64,000 bases of DNA from SLRI01 sp964393275 (GTDB taxonomy: Bacteria > Pseudomonadota > Alphaproteobacteria > Geminicoccales > Geminicoccaceae). The first letter of the stretch is position 1. Every line of letters starts with the position of its first letter. The translations under genes and the position numbers were made by a program. The stretch lies in assembly GCA_964393275.1 (NCBI GenBank), contig CAYMTA010000015.1, positions 8,518-72,517 of the forward strand. Direction: 5' to 3'. Below, one piece after another: positions 50,965-59,158 of the stretch. The notes beneath the pieces are model-generated. The model saw only the letters and a list, made by a program, of their open reading frames with translations. It was not told the DNA's origin and searched no databases.

Positions 50965-51156
50965 TCGGGCAGAAGCATCGGGCAAGACGAGCGCAGGGAT
51001 TCGCGGGACGGCCATCGATCTGCCGCGATTTCGGCAATCGGCCCGAAGCCGACAAGGGCTTTGGTCCGTTGCGGGCGGCAGGTCGCGATCCTCGCTGGAT
51101 TCGGTCGTTCCTTCCGGGGATGGTAGGACCGGTTGGTGGGAAAGGATGCGGGGCCG

Positions 51157-52137
51157 ATGTCTCCCGGGTGCCTTCGACGATGCCCTGGTCTCCGTTGTTG
51201 CCTGCTCGCGCTGGCGCTTTGGATGGCGGGCTTGGGCATGGCCGGCTTGGGCCTGGCCGGGCCGGCCCATGCGGCCGACAGCTTCCTCATGCCGCTCGGT
51301 GCCGTCGCGGAGGCGCAGCGCGCCCATCTGATCCGGGTCGTCGCCATCACGATGATCGCCATCGTGCCGGTGCTGGTCGGCGTGCCGCTGATCCTCTGGC
51401 GCTACCGGCGGCGCGGGCGGGGGGCCTATCGCCCCGCCTGGGACAGGTCCACGCCCCTGGAGATCGTCATGTGGGGGGTGCCGGTGGCGATCATCGGGGT
51501 GCTCGGCTTCTGGCTCTGGCACGCGACGGCGGCGCTCGACCCCTATGACGCGGTCGGCCCCGACCCGCTCGAGGTGCAGGTGATCGGGCTCGATTGGAAA
51601 TGGCTCATCCTCTATCCGAAGGAGGGCATCGCGACTGTCGGCGAGATGGCCCTGCCGGTTGGCCGCCCCGTTTCGATCCGCCTGACCACCGACACGGTGA
51701 TGCAGAGCTTCTTCGTCTCGGCCCTGGCCGGGCAGATCTACGCCATGCCGGGGATGACGACGCGGCTCAACCTCGTGGCGGACCGGGCGGGCACGACCGA
51801 GGGCGAGAACACGCAGTACAACGGCGACGGGTTCGCGGAGCAGAAGTTCGCCCTCCATGCCCTGCCGGAGGCCGACTGGCGGGACTGGGTCGCCAGGGTG
51901 CGGGGCTCCGCCCTGGCGCTGGACGATTCGACCTATGCGCGGCTCGCCCGGCGCTCGACCCTGGCCGAGGCCCGCCTCGCTCTGGCGCCGGGCCAGGCGG
52001 ACGGGCCGCTGCTCTTCGGCTCGGCCAGCCCGGGCCTCTTCGAGCACGTCCTGAACCGCTATCACCAGGGCGTGCCGGTGCCGCCGGAGCTGCAGCCGGG
52101 GGCGCCGGGCTTCATGGCGGGAGCGAGCGATGGCTGA
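51157..52137 (+). CDS. cyoA: Cytochrome bo3 ubiquinol oxidase subunit II
   Basis: A 326-residue subunit with a signal sequence (about 10-40) and two transmembrane helices (about 55-80 and 100-125), then the periplasmic cupredoxin domain. It has LDWKWLILYPKEGIATV and SFFVSALAGQIYAMPGMTTRLNL, but no CxxxC copper A site, which identifies the quinol oxidase type rather than cytochrome c oxidase. ATG 51157 is used; an in-frame GTG at 51133 with TAGGA upstream is equally possible. It overlaps cyoB by 8 bases. The operon order cyoABCD is standard. Confidence 0.93.
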   Translation: MSPGCLRRCPGLRCCLLALALWMAGLGMAGLGLAGPAHAADSFLMPLGAVAEAQRAHLIRVVAITMIAIVPVLVGVPLILWRYRRRGRGAYRPAWDRSTPLEIVMWGVPVAIIGVLGFWLWHATAALDPYDAVGPDPLEVQVIGLDWKWLILYPKEGIATVGEMALPVGRPVSIRLTTDTVMQSFFVSALAGQIYAMPGMTTRLNLVADRAGTTEGENTQYNGDGFAEQKFALHALPEADWRDWVARVRGSALALDDSTYARLARRSTLAEARLALAPGQADGPLLFGSASPGLFEHVLNRYHQGVPVPPELQPGAPGFMAGASDG

Positions 52138-54208
52138 TGCGCTGCTCGGCCGGCTCGACTGGTCGGTCACCCCCTTCGACGACTTCATCGCCCAGCCGAG
52201 CCTGAGCGAGGCGGTCGCCAGCGGGGCGGCGCTCGTTGTCGTCCTGGGTGCTGTGGCGGTGCTCATCCTCCTGACCCGCTACCGGGTATGGGGGACGCTC
52301 TGGCGCGACTGGCTGACCAGCGTCGATCACAAGAAGATCGGCATCATGTACGTGGTCCTGGCGTTCGTGATGCTGACGCGCGGCGTGCTCGAGGGTGCCG
52401 TGATGCGCACGCAGCAGGCGGCGGGCCTCGGCGGCGGCTTCCTCTCGGCGGACCATTTCGCGCAGCTCTTCAGCACGCACGGCACGATCATGATCTTCTT
52501 CGTCGCCATGCCGCTGATCTTCGGGCTGATCAACTTCGTGGTGCCCTTGCAGATCGGCGCCCGGGACATGGCCTTTCCGGTCATGAACCAGGTCTCGCTC
52601 GGCCTGACCACGGCGGCCGCCGGGCTGATCATGGTGTCGCTGGTCATCGGGCGGTTCGAGACCGGCGGCTGGACCGCCTACCCGCCCTACACCGGTGCCG
52701 TGTTCAGCCCCGATGTCGGACCGGACTACTGGATCTGGGCGATCTTCATCTCCGGCATCGGCTCGATGCTGTCCGGCATCAACTTCGCCGTGACGATCTA
52801 CAAGCTGCGCGCGCCGGGCATGACCTACATGCGCATGCCGCTCTTCACCTGGACGGCGCTCTGCACCGCGATCATGGTGATCTACGCGATGCCGCCGATC
52901 ACCGTGTCGACCCTGATGCTGGGGCTCGACCGCTATCTGGGCTTCCACTTCTTCACCAACGACCTCGGCGGCAACATGATGAACTACGCCAACATCTTCT
53001 GGATGTTCGGCCATCCCGAGGTCTACATCGTCGTCCTGCCCGCCTATGGCGTGTTCTCCGAGATCGCGGCGACCTTCTCGGCCAAGCGGCTCTATGGCTA
53101 CACGTCGCTGGTGATCGCCACGATGGCGATCGCGGTGATCTCCTTCACCGTCTGGCTGCACCACTTCTTCACCATGGGGCAGAGCCCGGGCGTCAATGCC
53201 GCCTTCGGCATCGCCACCATGATCATCGCCGTGCCGACCGGCGTGAAGGTCTATGACTGGATGGCGACGCTGTTCCGCGGCCGGGTGCGCGTGACGGCGC
53301 CGATGATCTATCTCGTGGGCTTCTTCTTCCTCTTCATGGCGGGCGGCCTGACCGGCGTGATCCTCGCCAACCCGACCGTCGACTTCCAGGTCCACAACAC
53401 CCTCTTCCTGGTGGCGCATTTCCACAACGTGCTGATCCCGGGGACCCTCTTCGGCATGCTCGCGGGCCTGCATTACTGGTTTCCCAAGGCCATGGGCTTT
53501 CGCCTCGACGAGCGGCTCGGGCGCCGGGTCGCCTGGCTCTGGATCATCGGCTTCACCCTGACCTTCATGCCGCTCTACTGGCTCGGGCTCATGGGCATGC
53601 CGCGCCGGTCGGCGAGCTTCGGCGATCCCGCCTTCGTTCCCTGGATGCTGGTGGCATTCGCCGGCGCCGGCGTGGTGCTGCTGGCGGTGGCGACCATGGC
53701 CTGGATGTTCTGGGTCAGCTATCGGGACCGCGCCGCCCTCGCCGTTCCGGCCGGTGATCCCTGGGATGGCCGCACGCTCGAATGGGCGATCGCGGCACCG
53801 CCGCCCGAGTGGAACTTCGCGGCCGAGCCGATCGTGCATTCGCGCGACGCCTTCGCGGTCGAGAAGGAGAAGGGAAGGCCCTACGAGCCTTCGGGGAAGT
53901 ACGTGGATATCGAGGTGGCGAAGGGCTCGGCCATGGGCATGATCGTGTGCCTCGCGGCCGCCGCTCTGGGCTTTGCCCTGGTCTGGTGGATCTGGTGGCT
54001 GGCGGCGCTGGCGCTTCTGGTCGTCGCCGCCACGCTGGTGGCGCGGGGGTTCGCCTCGGACACGTCGCGGGTCATTCCCGCGGCCGAGCTCGAGGCCGGG
54101 CACCGCGCCTGGCTCGCCGAGGTCGCGGCCCTGCGCGCCGTGACCCGGGACGAGGAGATGACGGACGCCAATCGCGGTCTCGCGGCACCGGACGTGGTTC
54201 TGTCGTGA
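52130..54208 (+). CDS. cyoB: Cytochrome bo3 ubiquinol oxidase subunit I
   Basis: The catalytic subunit (692 residues, about 15 membrane helices) holding heme b, heme o3 and CuB. Ligands are all there: FSTHGTIM (His117), WMFGHPEVYI, VWLHHFFTMG and LVAHFHNVLI. The K-channel Lys is in PTGVKVYDW and the D-channel Glu in GHPEV. The quinone-site set of the E. coli enzyme (R71, D75, H98, Q101) corresponds to R84, E88, H109 and Q112, so Asp is replaced by Glu. It pumps protons while reducing oxygen to water. Start ATG 52130 overlaps cyoA; the stop overlaps cyoC (GTGA). Confidence 0.97.
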   Translation: MADALLGRLDWSVTPFDDFIAQPSLSEAVASGAALVVVLGAVAVLILLTRYRVWGTLWRDWLTSVDHKKIGIMYVVLAFVMLTRGVLEGAVMRTQQAAGLGGGFLSADHFAQLFSTHGTIMIFFVAMPLIFGLINFVVPLQIGARDMAFPVMNQVSLGLTTAAAGLIMVSLVIGRFETGGWTAYPPYTGAVFSPDVGPDYWIWAIFISGIGSMLSGINFAVTIYKLRAPGMTYMRMPLFTWTALCTAIMVIYAMPPITVSTLMLGLDRYLGFHFFTNDLGGNMMNYANIFWMFGHPEVYIVVLPAYGVFSEIAATFSAKRLYGYTSLVIATMAIAVISFTVWLHHFFTMGQSPGVNAAFGIATMIIAVPTGVKVYDWMATLFRGRVRVTAPMIYLVGFFFLFMAGGLTGVILANPTVDFQVHNTLFLVAHFHNVLIPGTLFGMLAGLHYWFPKAMGFRLDERLGRRVAWLWIIGFTLTFMPLYWLGLMGMPRRSASFGDPAFVPWMLVAFAGAGVVLLAVATMAWMFWVSYRDRAALAVPAGDPWDGRTLEWAIAAPPPEWNFAAEPIVHSRDAFAVEKEKGRPYEPSGKYVDIEVAKGSAMGMIVCLAAAALGFALVWWIWWLAALALLVVAATLVARGFASDTSRVIPAAELEAGHRAWLAEVAALRAVTRDEEMTDANRGLAAPDVVLS

Positions 54209-54822
54209 GCGCTCATCTGCATCCCGGGCTCAATCTCGGCGCCGCGCACGGTCAGGCCCACGTGAAGGCCGAGCTCGTCGCTTTCGGCTTCTGGGTCTTC
54301 CTGATGAGCGACCTCATCGTCTTCGGCATCCTCTTCGCCACCCATGTCGCCATGAAGGGCGGCATGGCGGGCGGGCCGGGTCCCAAGGAGCTCTTCGATC
54401 TCGCCAGCATCGCCTGGCAGACCGGGCTCCTGCTGGCGAGCAGCCTCGCCTACGGCTTCGCCAGCCTGGCGCTGAAGGGCGGCAGCGGCCGCCTCGCTTT
54501 GGCTTTCTGGCTGGTCGTGGCGGCCCTCCTCGGTGCCGGCTTCCTCGGGCTCGAGCTTCGCGATTTCGCGACCATGGCCGAAAAGGGCGGCGTGCCGATG
54601 CGCAGCGGCTGGCTCTCGTCCTACTACGCGCTGGTCGGCCTGCATGGCGGGCACATCGCCGTCGGGCTCTTGTGGATGGCCGTGATGCTGGTCCAGATCG
54701 CCACGCTCGGCCTCCAGGACCGGGTCAAGACGCGGCTGCTCCTGCTCGGCCTCTACTGGCACTTCCTCGATTTGGTGTGGATCGGCATCTTCTCCGTTGT
54801 CTTTCTGGCGGCACTGGCATGA
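54205..54822 (+). CDS. cyoC: Cytochrome bo3 ubiquinol oxidase subunit III
   Basis: A 205-residue five-helix membrane protein of the heme-copper oxidase subunit III family: GFWVFLMSDLIVFGILFATHV, a central pair of helices, SYYALVGLHGGHIAVGLLWM and the final LYWHFLDLVWIGIFSVVFL (the W-H-F-x-D-x-V-W signature). It stabilises subunit I. The start GTG 54205 overlaps the cyoB stop (GTGA); the longer upstream frame is a shadow. The stop overlaps the cyoD ATG (ATGA). Confidence 0.95.
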   Translation: MSAHLHPGLNLGAAHGQAHVKAELVAFGFWVFLMSDLIVFGILFATHVAMKGGMAGGPGPKELFDLASIAWQTGLLLASSLAYGFASLALKGGSGRLALAFWLVVAALLGAGFLGLELRDFATMAEKGGVPMRSGWLSSYYALVGLHGGHIAVGLLWMAVMLVQIATLGLQDRVKTRLLLLGLYWHFLDLVWIGIFSVVFLAALA

Positions 54823-55127
54823 AGGGCGCAGAGGTCGGACGTGATCTTCGGCATTATCTGACCGGCGCCGTGCTTTCGGCCGTGCTCACTGTCGTGGCCT
54901 TCGGCGCGGTCATGGGCCTCGCCCTCGATCGGCCGGTCACGCTCGCCATTGTCGGCGTGGCCGCCATCGCGCAGATCGTCGTGCAGCTTCGCTATTTCCT
55001 GCATATCGGCCTCGATCGGCAAAAGCGCGAGGACCTGCAGCTCATCCTGTTCTCGGTCCTGATGCTCGCGCTGATGGCTTTCGGCACCATCTGGATCATG
55101 CTCAACCTCGCGGGGCGGATGCATTGA
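54819..55127 (+). CDS. cyoD: Cytochrome bo3 ubiquinol oxidase subunit IV
   Basis: A 102-residue three-helix subunit, with the family motif VVQLRYFLHIGLD before the last helix (MLALMAFGTIWIMLNL). It assists assembly of CuB in the oxidase. ATG 54819 overlaps the cyoC stop. It ends the cyo operon: cyoE (heme o synthase) does not follow and must be encoded elsewhere. Confidence 0.94.
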   Translation: MKGAEVGRDLRHYLTGAVLSAVLTVVAFGAVMGLALDRPVTLAIVGVAAIAQIVVQLRYFLHIGLDRQKREDLQLILFSVLMLALMAFGTIWIMLNLAGRMH

Positions 55128-55164
55128 GCGGCCGCGACGCATACTCGGACGAAAGGAAGGCATC

Positions 55165-55506
55165 ATGGCGCTGCACCACGCGAAGCCGGGCGAGGTCGTC
55201 GACCTCCGGCCGCTCGGGCCGGGGCTGAAGGAGGCGAAGTCGACCACCATCGTCAAGTCGGCAGAGTTCGAGGCGATTCGCCTGATCGTCGCCGCCGGCG
55301 CCGAGATTCCTCGTCACGAGGTGCCGGGCAGCATCACCCTGCACTGTCTCGAGGGCCGCATCGGGCTCGACCTCGGCGGCTCCTCGCTCGAGCTCGGCGC
55401 CAGCGAGTGGGTCCATCTCGAGGGCGGCGCGCCGCATGCGGTTCGGGGCATCGAGGATTCTTCCGTGCTGCTCACCATCATGTTCGATGCGGGCGGGCGC
55501 TCCTAG
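55165..55506 (+). CDS. Cupin domain protein
   Basis: A 113-residue single-domain cupin. Motif 1 is weak (EIPRHEVPGSITLHCLEG, with H-x4-G-x5-H-x2-EG spacing), and motif 2 is LGASEWVHLEGGAPHAV with the final His. A ligand or metal-binding beta barrel is expected, with no assigned activity. GAAAGGAAGGCATC precedes the ATG. Following cyoD by 37 bases it may be read with the oxidase operon. It is convergent with the YihY gene and overlaps it by 4 bases (CTAG). Confidence 0.8.
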   Translation: MALHHAKPGEVVDLRPLGPGLKEAKSTTIVKSAEFEAIRLIVAAGAEIPRHEVPGSITLHCLEGRIGLDLGGSSLELGASEWVHLEGGAPHAVRGIEDSSVLLTIMFDAGGRS

Positions 55507-56471
55507 ACCACGTTGTCCGCGACCGTGGCGCCGCGCTGGCCCATCGGCCGCTCCGGCCCGGTGGTGGTGTCCCGGGCGGTGTGCAGCTCCATCTCGGCAT
55601 TCAGCTCGGCGCCGAGCAGGATGACGAAGCAGCTGATGTAGATCCACATGAGAAGGATGACGATGGCGCCGAGGGTGCCATAGGTCTTGTTGTAATTCGC
55701 GAACTCGGAGACGTAGATCGAGAACGCGATCGAGCCGATGAGCCAGATCAGCGTGGCGCAGATGGCGCCCGGGGACACCCAGGAGATCCTGGCGTTGGCG
55801 CGGTGCGGGCCGTAGCGGTAGAGGACGCCGATGACGAGGATCATGGCGCCGAGCAGGATGGGCCAGCGCAGCAGCAGGATGGCCGTCTCGGCCATGCCGC
55901 CGAGGGCGACGAGCTGCATGATCGCGGGCAGCACGAGGATCGCTGCGAGGGCGACGATGCCGACCGCCATCACGAGGACGGTGAGGACGAGCGACACCAC
56001 GATGCTGGCGATGATGCCGCGCTCGTCCTCCTCCTCGTAGACGATGTTCAGCCCCTGCATCAGGGCGGCGACCCCGGCGCGCGAGCTCCAGAGCGCGAAC
56101 AGGATCGCGAGCAGCGAGGTGAGCCCCAGAGTGCGGCTGCTGGTGCTGGCGAGCCCTGTCACCTGCTGCTCGATGATGTCGAAGGCGTCCTTCGGGATGA
56201 CGGAGCGCAGGCTCGAGAGGTTGTCGGAGATGGCGCTCGGATCGGCGACGAGCCCGAAGAGCCCGACCAGGGCGGTGATCGCCGGGAAGAGGGCCAGGAC
56301 CGAATAGAAGGCGATGCCGGCCGCGATGATCGAGAGATGGTCCTCGCCGATCTGCTGCTGGACGCGAATCAGGATCGCCTTCCAGTCGGCGAAGCCGAAG
56401 TGGGAGGGCCGGGTCGCGGCCCTCCCTCCCTCGTCGCCGACCGGATCGGCAGTGGCCGTATGCTCGCTCAC
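55503..56471 (-). CDS. YihY/BrkB family inner-membrane protein
   Basis: A 322-residue membrane protein with six hydrophobic segments. Family motifs are clear: LSIIAAGIAFYSVLALFPAITAL, YRYGPHRANARISWVSPGA and YNKTYGTLGAIVILLMWIYISCFVILLGAELNAE. YihY proteins were once called ribonuclease BN; that assignment is not accepted, and the true function is unknown. Start GTG 56471 overlaps the upstream DUF3618 gene (GTGA). It is the last gene of a same-strand operon with a sigma-EcfG promoter at its head, so it is probably stress-induced. Confidence 0.92.
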   Translation of the reverse strand: MSEHTATADPVGDEGGRAATRPSHFGFADWKAILIRVQQQIGEDHLSIIAAGIAFYSVLALFPAITALVGLFGLVADPSAISDNLSSLRSVIPKDAFDIIEQQVTGLASTSSRTLGLTSLLAILFALWSSRAGVAALMQGLNIVYEEEDERGIIASIVVSLVLTVLVMAVGIVALAAILVLPAIMQLVALGGMAETAILLLRWPILLGAMILVIGVLYRYGPHRANARISWVSPGAICATLIWLIGSIAFSIYVSEFANYNKTYGTLGAIVILLMWIYISCFVILLGAELNAEMELHTARDTTTGPERPMGQRGATVADNVV

Positions 56472-57754
56472 TTGCGATCCGGTGAGGTGGGCCGGGCCGA
56501 GGAAGCCTGGCGGTCGGGGAAGGTCGTCCGATCCGAGGCAGCCGGCTGGCCGGGCGAAGTCGGCTTTCCCGAGGCTGCCGGCTGGCCGAGCTTCTGCCGA
56601 TCAGCCTCTTCCTTGGCGCGGTCGGCGAGCCGCTCGGCCGCGTCGCCGAGCCTGGCCTCGGCCTTGTCGACCAGCGACCTCGCGTCCCCTGCCTTCTCGC
56701 CGATCGCTGCCGCGGCCTCGTCGGCGATCTTCTCGGCCTCATCCATGACGCCGGCCGCGGTCGCCTGCAGCCTCCGCCCTTCCTCCTTCGCCATGGAGGT
56801 GGCGGCCCCCTTCAGGCGATCGCTCTCGGCGCCGAAGAGGTCGTCCTCGGTACGGCTGCGCGGCAGGGCACCGCCGATGGCGGCACCCACGGCCAGGGCC
56901 AGGGCACCGAAGACGAGCGGCTGCTCATCCATCAGCCGGGCGATGCTCTCCTGCGCATCGCGGCCCCGACGGGCGGCCGACCGGCCGAGCCCGGCCGCGG
57001 CCCGCCTGGCGGATTCGGCCTGCTCCCAGGCGGTGTCGGAAAGCGCCTCGGCGGTATCGCCGACCGCGCCGGACACCCGGCGGCCGAAATCGCCCGCCGC
57101 CTCGGTCACGCCGCCGGCGGTGTCGCGCACGCGGCTGGCCGCGTCGCCCAGGGTCTCGCCGACGCTGCCCGCGGCACCCCTGACGGTGTCGCCGACGCTG
57201 CTCGCCGCACCCTTGACGGTGTCACCGACACTGCTCGCCGCACCCTTCATCGTATCGCCCATGCCACCTTGACCGTGGTCGCGACCACCGGCAGCGTAGG
57301 TGTGGGGGCGCAGCGGGTCGCCGCTCGAACGGTGGACGCTCTCGGCGGACGGCCGGGAAGCGTAGCCCTCCGGGGTGCCGACCGTGGCGGGGTAGGGATA
57401 GCCGCTGCTCGGATAGGCCGTCCGCCTGTAGCGCCCGGAAGCGCGCAGGTCCTCGTCGTTGAGGTAGTCATCGTCGTCGTCGCGGCGCGGGCCGCCGCCA
57501 GCCATCAGCCAGGCGAGGCCGATGCCGGTCAGGAGCAGCGGCAGCGGATTGTCCCGAACCTGCCGGCCGAGATTGCGCGCGACGTCGCCGCCATGCGTGC
57601 CCATGACCTGGACGAACTGGTCCATGACGCTGCCGACCGACATCTTGTCCTGCAAGGCGTCGATGGTCCGGGAGACCTTAGCCCGCTCCGCATCCACCTC
57701 GCGCTCGATTTCGGCAGCGCTGCGGCTGCCCGGATCAGTCGTGTTCGCCGCCAT
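56468..57754 (-). CDS. DUF3618 domain-containing protein with LEA-like repeats
   Basis: A 428-residue protein. The DUF3618 part is at 12-60 (SAAEIEREVDAERAKVSRTI, then LQDKMS), followed by one membrane segment at about 72-86 (LPLLLTGIGLAWLMAGGG). The polar region after it contains 11-residue repeats (DTVKGAASSVG and variants, about 168-205), then another hydrophobic stretch VFGALALAVGAAIGGALP and long Ala/Glu/Lys-rich helices. The repeats resemble those of late-embryogenesis-abundant proteins, amphipathic and protective, so a membrane-shielding stress role is plausible. The start overlaps the preceding gene (TGATG). Confidence 0.85.
   Translation of the reverse strand: MAANTTDPGSRSAAEIEREVDAERAKVSRTIDALQDKMSVGSVMDQFVQVMGTHGGDVARNLGRQVRDNPLPLLLTGIGLAWLMAGGGPRRDDDDDYLNDEDLRASGRYRRTAYPSSGYPYPATVGTPEGYASRPSAESVHRSSGDPLRPHTYAAGGRDHGQGGMGDTMKGAASSVGDTVKGAASSVGDTVRGAAGSVGETLGDAASRVRDTAGGVTEAAGDFGRRVSGAVGDTAEALSDTAWEQAESARRAAAGLGRSAARRGRDAQESIARLMDEQPLVFGALALAVGAAIGGALPRSRTEDDLFGAESDRLKGAATSMAKEEGRRLQATAAGVMDEAEKIADEAAAAIGEKAGDARSLVDKAEARLGDAAERLADRAKEEADRQKLGQPAASGKPTSPGQPAASDRTTFPDRQASSARPTSPDRK
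57148..57246 (-). repeat. Three 33-base tandem repeats inside the DUF3618 gene
   Basis: Copies at about 57148-57180, 57181-57213 and 57214-57246, each coding one 11-residue unit. The last two differ at only two positions, which suggests recent expansion. Confidence 0.75.
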
Positions 57755-58143
57755 CAGATTTTTCCTTTCACGAGGGCCGCGTCCCGGCCGGCTTGGCGGG
57801 CGACGCGCTCGGGGGTCAGATTGCTGGCCTTGAGATCGGAGATGCCCTTGCTGGCGAGGAACCAGGCGATCGCCGCCAGCACCACGCCGACGATCACGGC
57901 GGCCCAGCCGGCCGGAATGCCGGCGTTCTCGAGGGCGACCACCAGGGCCGCGGCGAGAACGTTGAGCGCCGTGAGCGCCAGCACGACGGCGGCCACGATC
58001 ATGCCGCAGGCGGTGAAGGCCTGGCTGGTCTTCTCGCTGACCTCGGCCCGCAGCAGCATGATCTCCTTGCGGAACAATTCCGTCACCTGGCTGACGAGAT
58101 CACCCAGCAGCGTCGTGGCGGAACGGTCGGTTGGCTCAACCAT
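57754..58143 (-). CDS. Phage holin superfamily III-like (DUF1469) membrane protein
   Basis: A 129-residue protein of the Phage_holin_3_6/DUF1469 family: an N-terminal helix (LLGDLVSQVTELFRKEIMLL), two hydrophobic segments (about 43-66 and 75-96), and the end VARQAGRDAALVKGKI. Despite the name, chromosomal members are not phage holins. They occur in stress operons with DUF3618 and YihY genes. ATG 58143 overlaps the preceding stop by 8 bases; the longer frame is a shadow. Confidence 0.87.
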   Translation of the reverse strand: MVEPTDRSATTLLGDLVSQVTELFRKEIMLLRAEVSEKTSQAFTACGMIVAAVVLALTALNVLAAALVVALENAGIPAGWAAVIVGVVLAAIAWFLASKGISDLKASNLTPERVARQAGRDAALVKGKI

Positions 58144-58849
58144 TGGTCGTCCCCCCGATCGGCGGCGTCCTGCCGGCAATGGGCTTCGATCCAGGTGTCG
58201 AGGCGCCGAGCGTCGGCGAGGAGGCGGGATGGCTCGGCGAAAAGGCGCCATGGGTCGGCGAGGAGGCCGGGTAGGTCGTGGACGACGGGGGCGTGGCCGG
58301 GTGGGCCCTGCCGATGGTCCTCTCCGGCTCGCGCGACCGATGGTCCGCGAAGTCGGACGAGGAAGCCGGGCGTTCGGAAGCCCGGGCGAAGCGGCCGAGG
58401 GCAAAGCCGGCCAGGGCCGCGGCACCCATGAAGGCGACGGGATTCTGGCGGCCGAAGGTGGAGACGTCGCCGACCATCTGGCCGACCGACTTGCCCTCGA
58501 GCGCCCGCGACAGCTCGCTCAGGCCGTTGGCCGCCTCGCGCAGGAGGCTCTGCGGCACGCTGGACCGGCCCTCCTGGTCGGCGGCGAGATCGTCGGCCGC
58601 ATCCTCGAGCGCCTTGGCGGTGCGGGACAGCTCGTTCGCCGTCGTGTCCTTGGCGGCGGCCGACTGCTGGACGATGCTGTCCTTCGCGGCCGCGACCTGC
58701 TCGCTCGCCAGGGTGCGCAGCTCCTCGCCGGCGCGGGCGGCATGCTCCCTGGCCGTCGCCGCCGCATCCTCGACATCCTTCTTCAGCCCCGCCACGCCCT
58801 CGGCGCCTCGCGAGGTCGGCGGCTTCGTCGGTTGGTTCTGATCCATCAT
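58136..58849 (-). CDS. Hypothetical stress-operon protein with helical and Ser/Pro-rich parts (237 aa)
   Basis: Not a family I can name with certainty; it resembles the 'nutrient deprivation-induced protein' type seen next to DUF3618 and holin-like genes. Residues 18-110 are long Ala/Glu/Lys helices (coiled coil), one hydrophobic segment (NPVAFMGAAALAGFALGRFA) is at about 135-155, and the C-terminal 70 residues are Ser/Thr/Pro/His-rich with PASSPTxG-like repeats. It is first or second in the sigma-EcfG-driven operon. AAGGAACG lies just upstream of the ATG. Confidence 0.75.
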   Translation of the reverse strand: MMDQNQPTKPPTSRGAEGVAGLKKDVEDAAATAREHAARAGEELRTLASEQVAAAKDSIVQQSAAAKDTTANELSRTAKALEDAADDLAADQEGRSSVPQSLLREAANGLSELSRALEGKSVGQMVGDVSTFGRQNPVAFMGAAALAGFALGRFARASERPASSSDFADHRSREPERTIGRAHPATPPSSTTYPASSPTHGAFSPSHPASSPTLGASTPGSKPIAGRTPPIGGTTNG

Positions 58850-58904
58850 GCGTTCCTTCGATTCGAGGGGGTGGCCGATCGCGGGGATTGGCGCTGCAGC
58901 AGGC

Positions 58905-58979
58905 TCATGCGAGACCCACGAGCGACAGAATCGCCAGCACCACGACGATGGCCCCGATCACATAGAAGACATTGTACAT
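58905..58979 (-). CDS. Tiny membrane peptide heading the stress operon (24 aa)
   Basis: A 24-residue peptide, almost entirely one transmembrane helix (MYNVFYVIGAIVVVLAILSL, with VGLA at the end). GGAGAG lies 5-6 bases upstream, and a perfect sigma-EcfG promoter starts 28 bases before the ATG. I recall very similar mini-proteins in other alphaproteobacteria, but cannot check it here. The next gene starts 55 bases downstream, so it would be the first gene of the operon. Confidence 0.65.
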   Translation of the reverse strand: MYNVFYVIGAIVVVLAILSLVGLA

Positions 58980-59006
58980 CGCACTCTCCGCTGCTCAGGC
59001 GGACAG

Positions 59007-59031
59007 AACGCTGTTCTCCGTTCCCGGTTCC
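59007..59031 (-). promoter_or_regulatory. Sigma-EcfG promoter of the stress operon
   Basis: On the minus strand GGAAC (59027-59031), 16 bases, CGTT (59007-59010): an exact match to the general-stress-response consensus GGAAC-N16/17-CGTT. It precedes the 24-aa peptide, 237-aa protein, holin-like, DUF3618 and YihY genes. Confidence 0.8.
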
Positions 59032-59130
59032 CATGGCCGATGGCGGAGGAAGCGAATTGCGCCGTCGAGGAAGGCTCTGGCGCATGGTCGCCCTGCCGGG
59101 CAGGAGCAGGCGTCATGAAGCGTCTCAATA

Positions 59131-59152
59131 CTTCGGTCGGCGCCGACCGAAG
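59131..59152. repeat. Perfect 22-base palindrome
   Basis: CTTCGGTCGG-CG-CCGACCGAAG is fully self-complementary. It lies 7 bases downstream of the metallopeptidase stop (minus strand), so it may be the terminator of the protease module, although no T run follows. Confidence 0.7.
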
Positions 59153-59158
59153 CCGCGC

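Noticed and set aside
57754..58143. Prophage remnant because of the 'phage holin' family name
   Set aside because: The DUF1469 family is chromosomal in proteobacteria and sits here in a stress operon without any phage gene.
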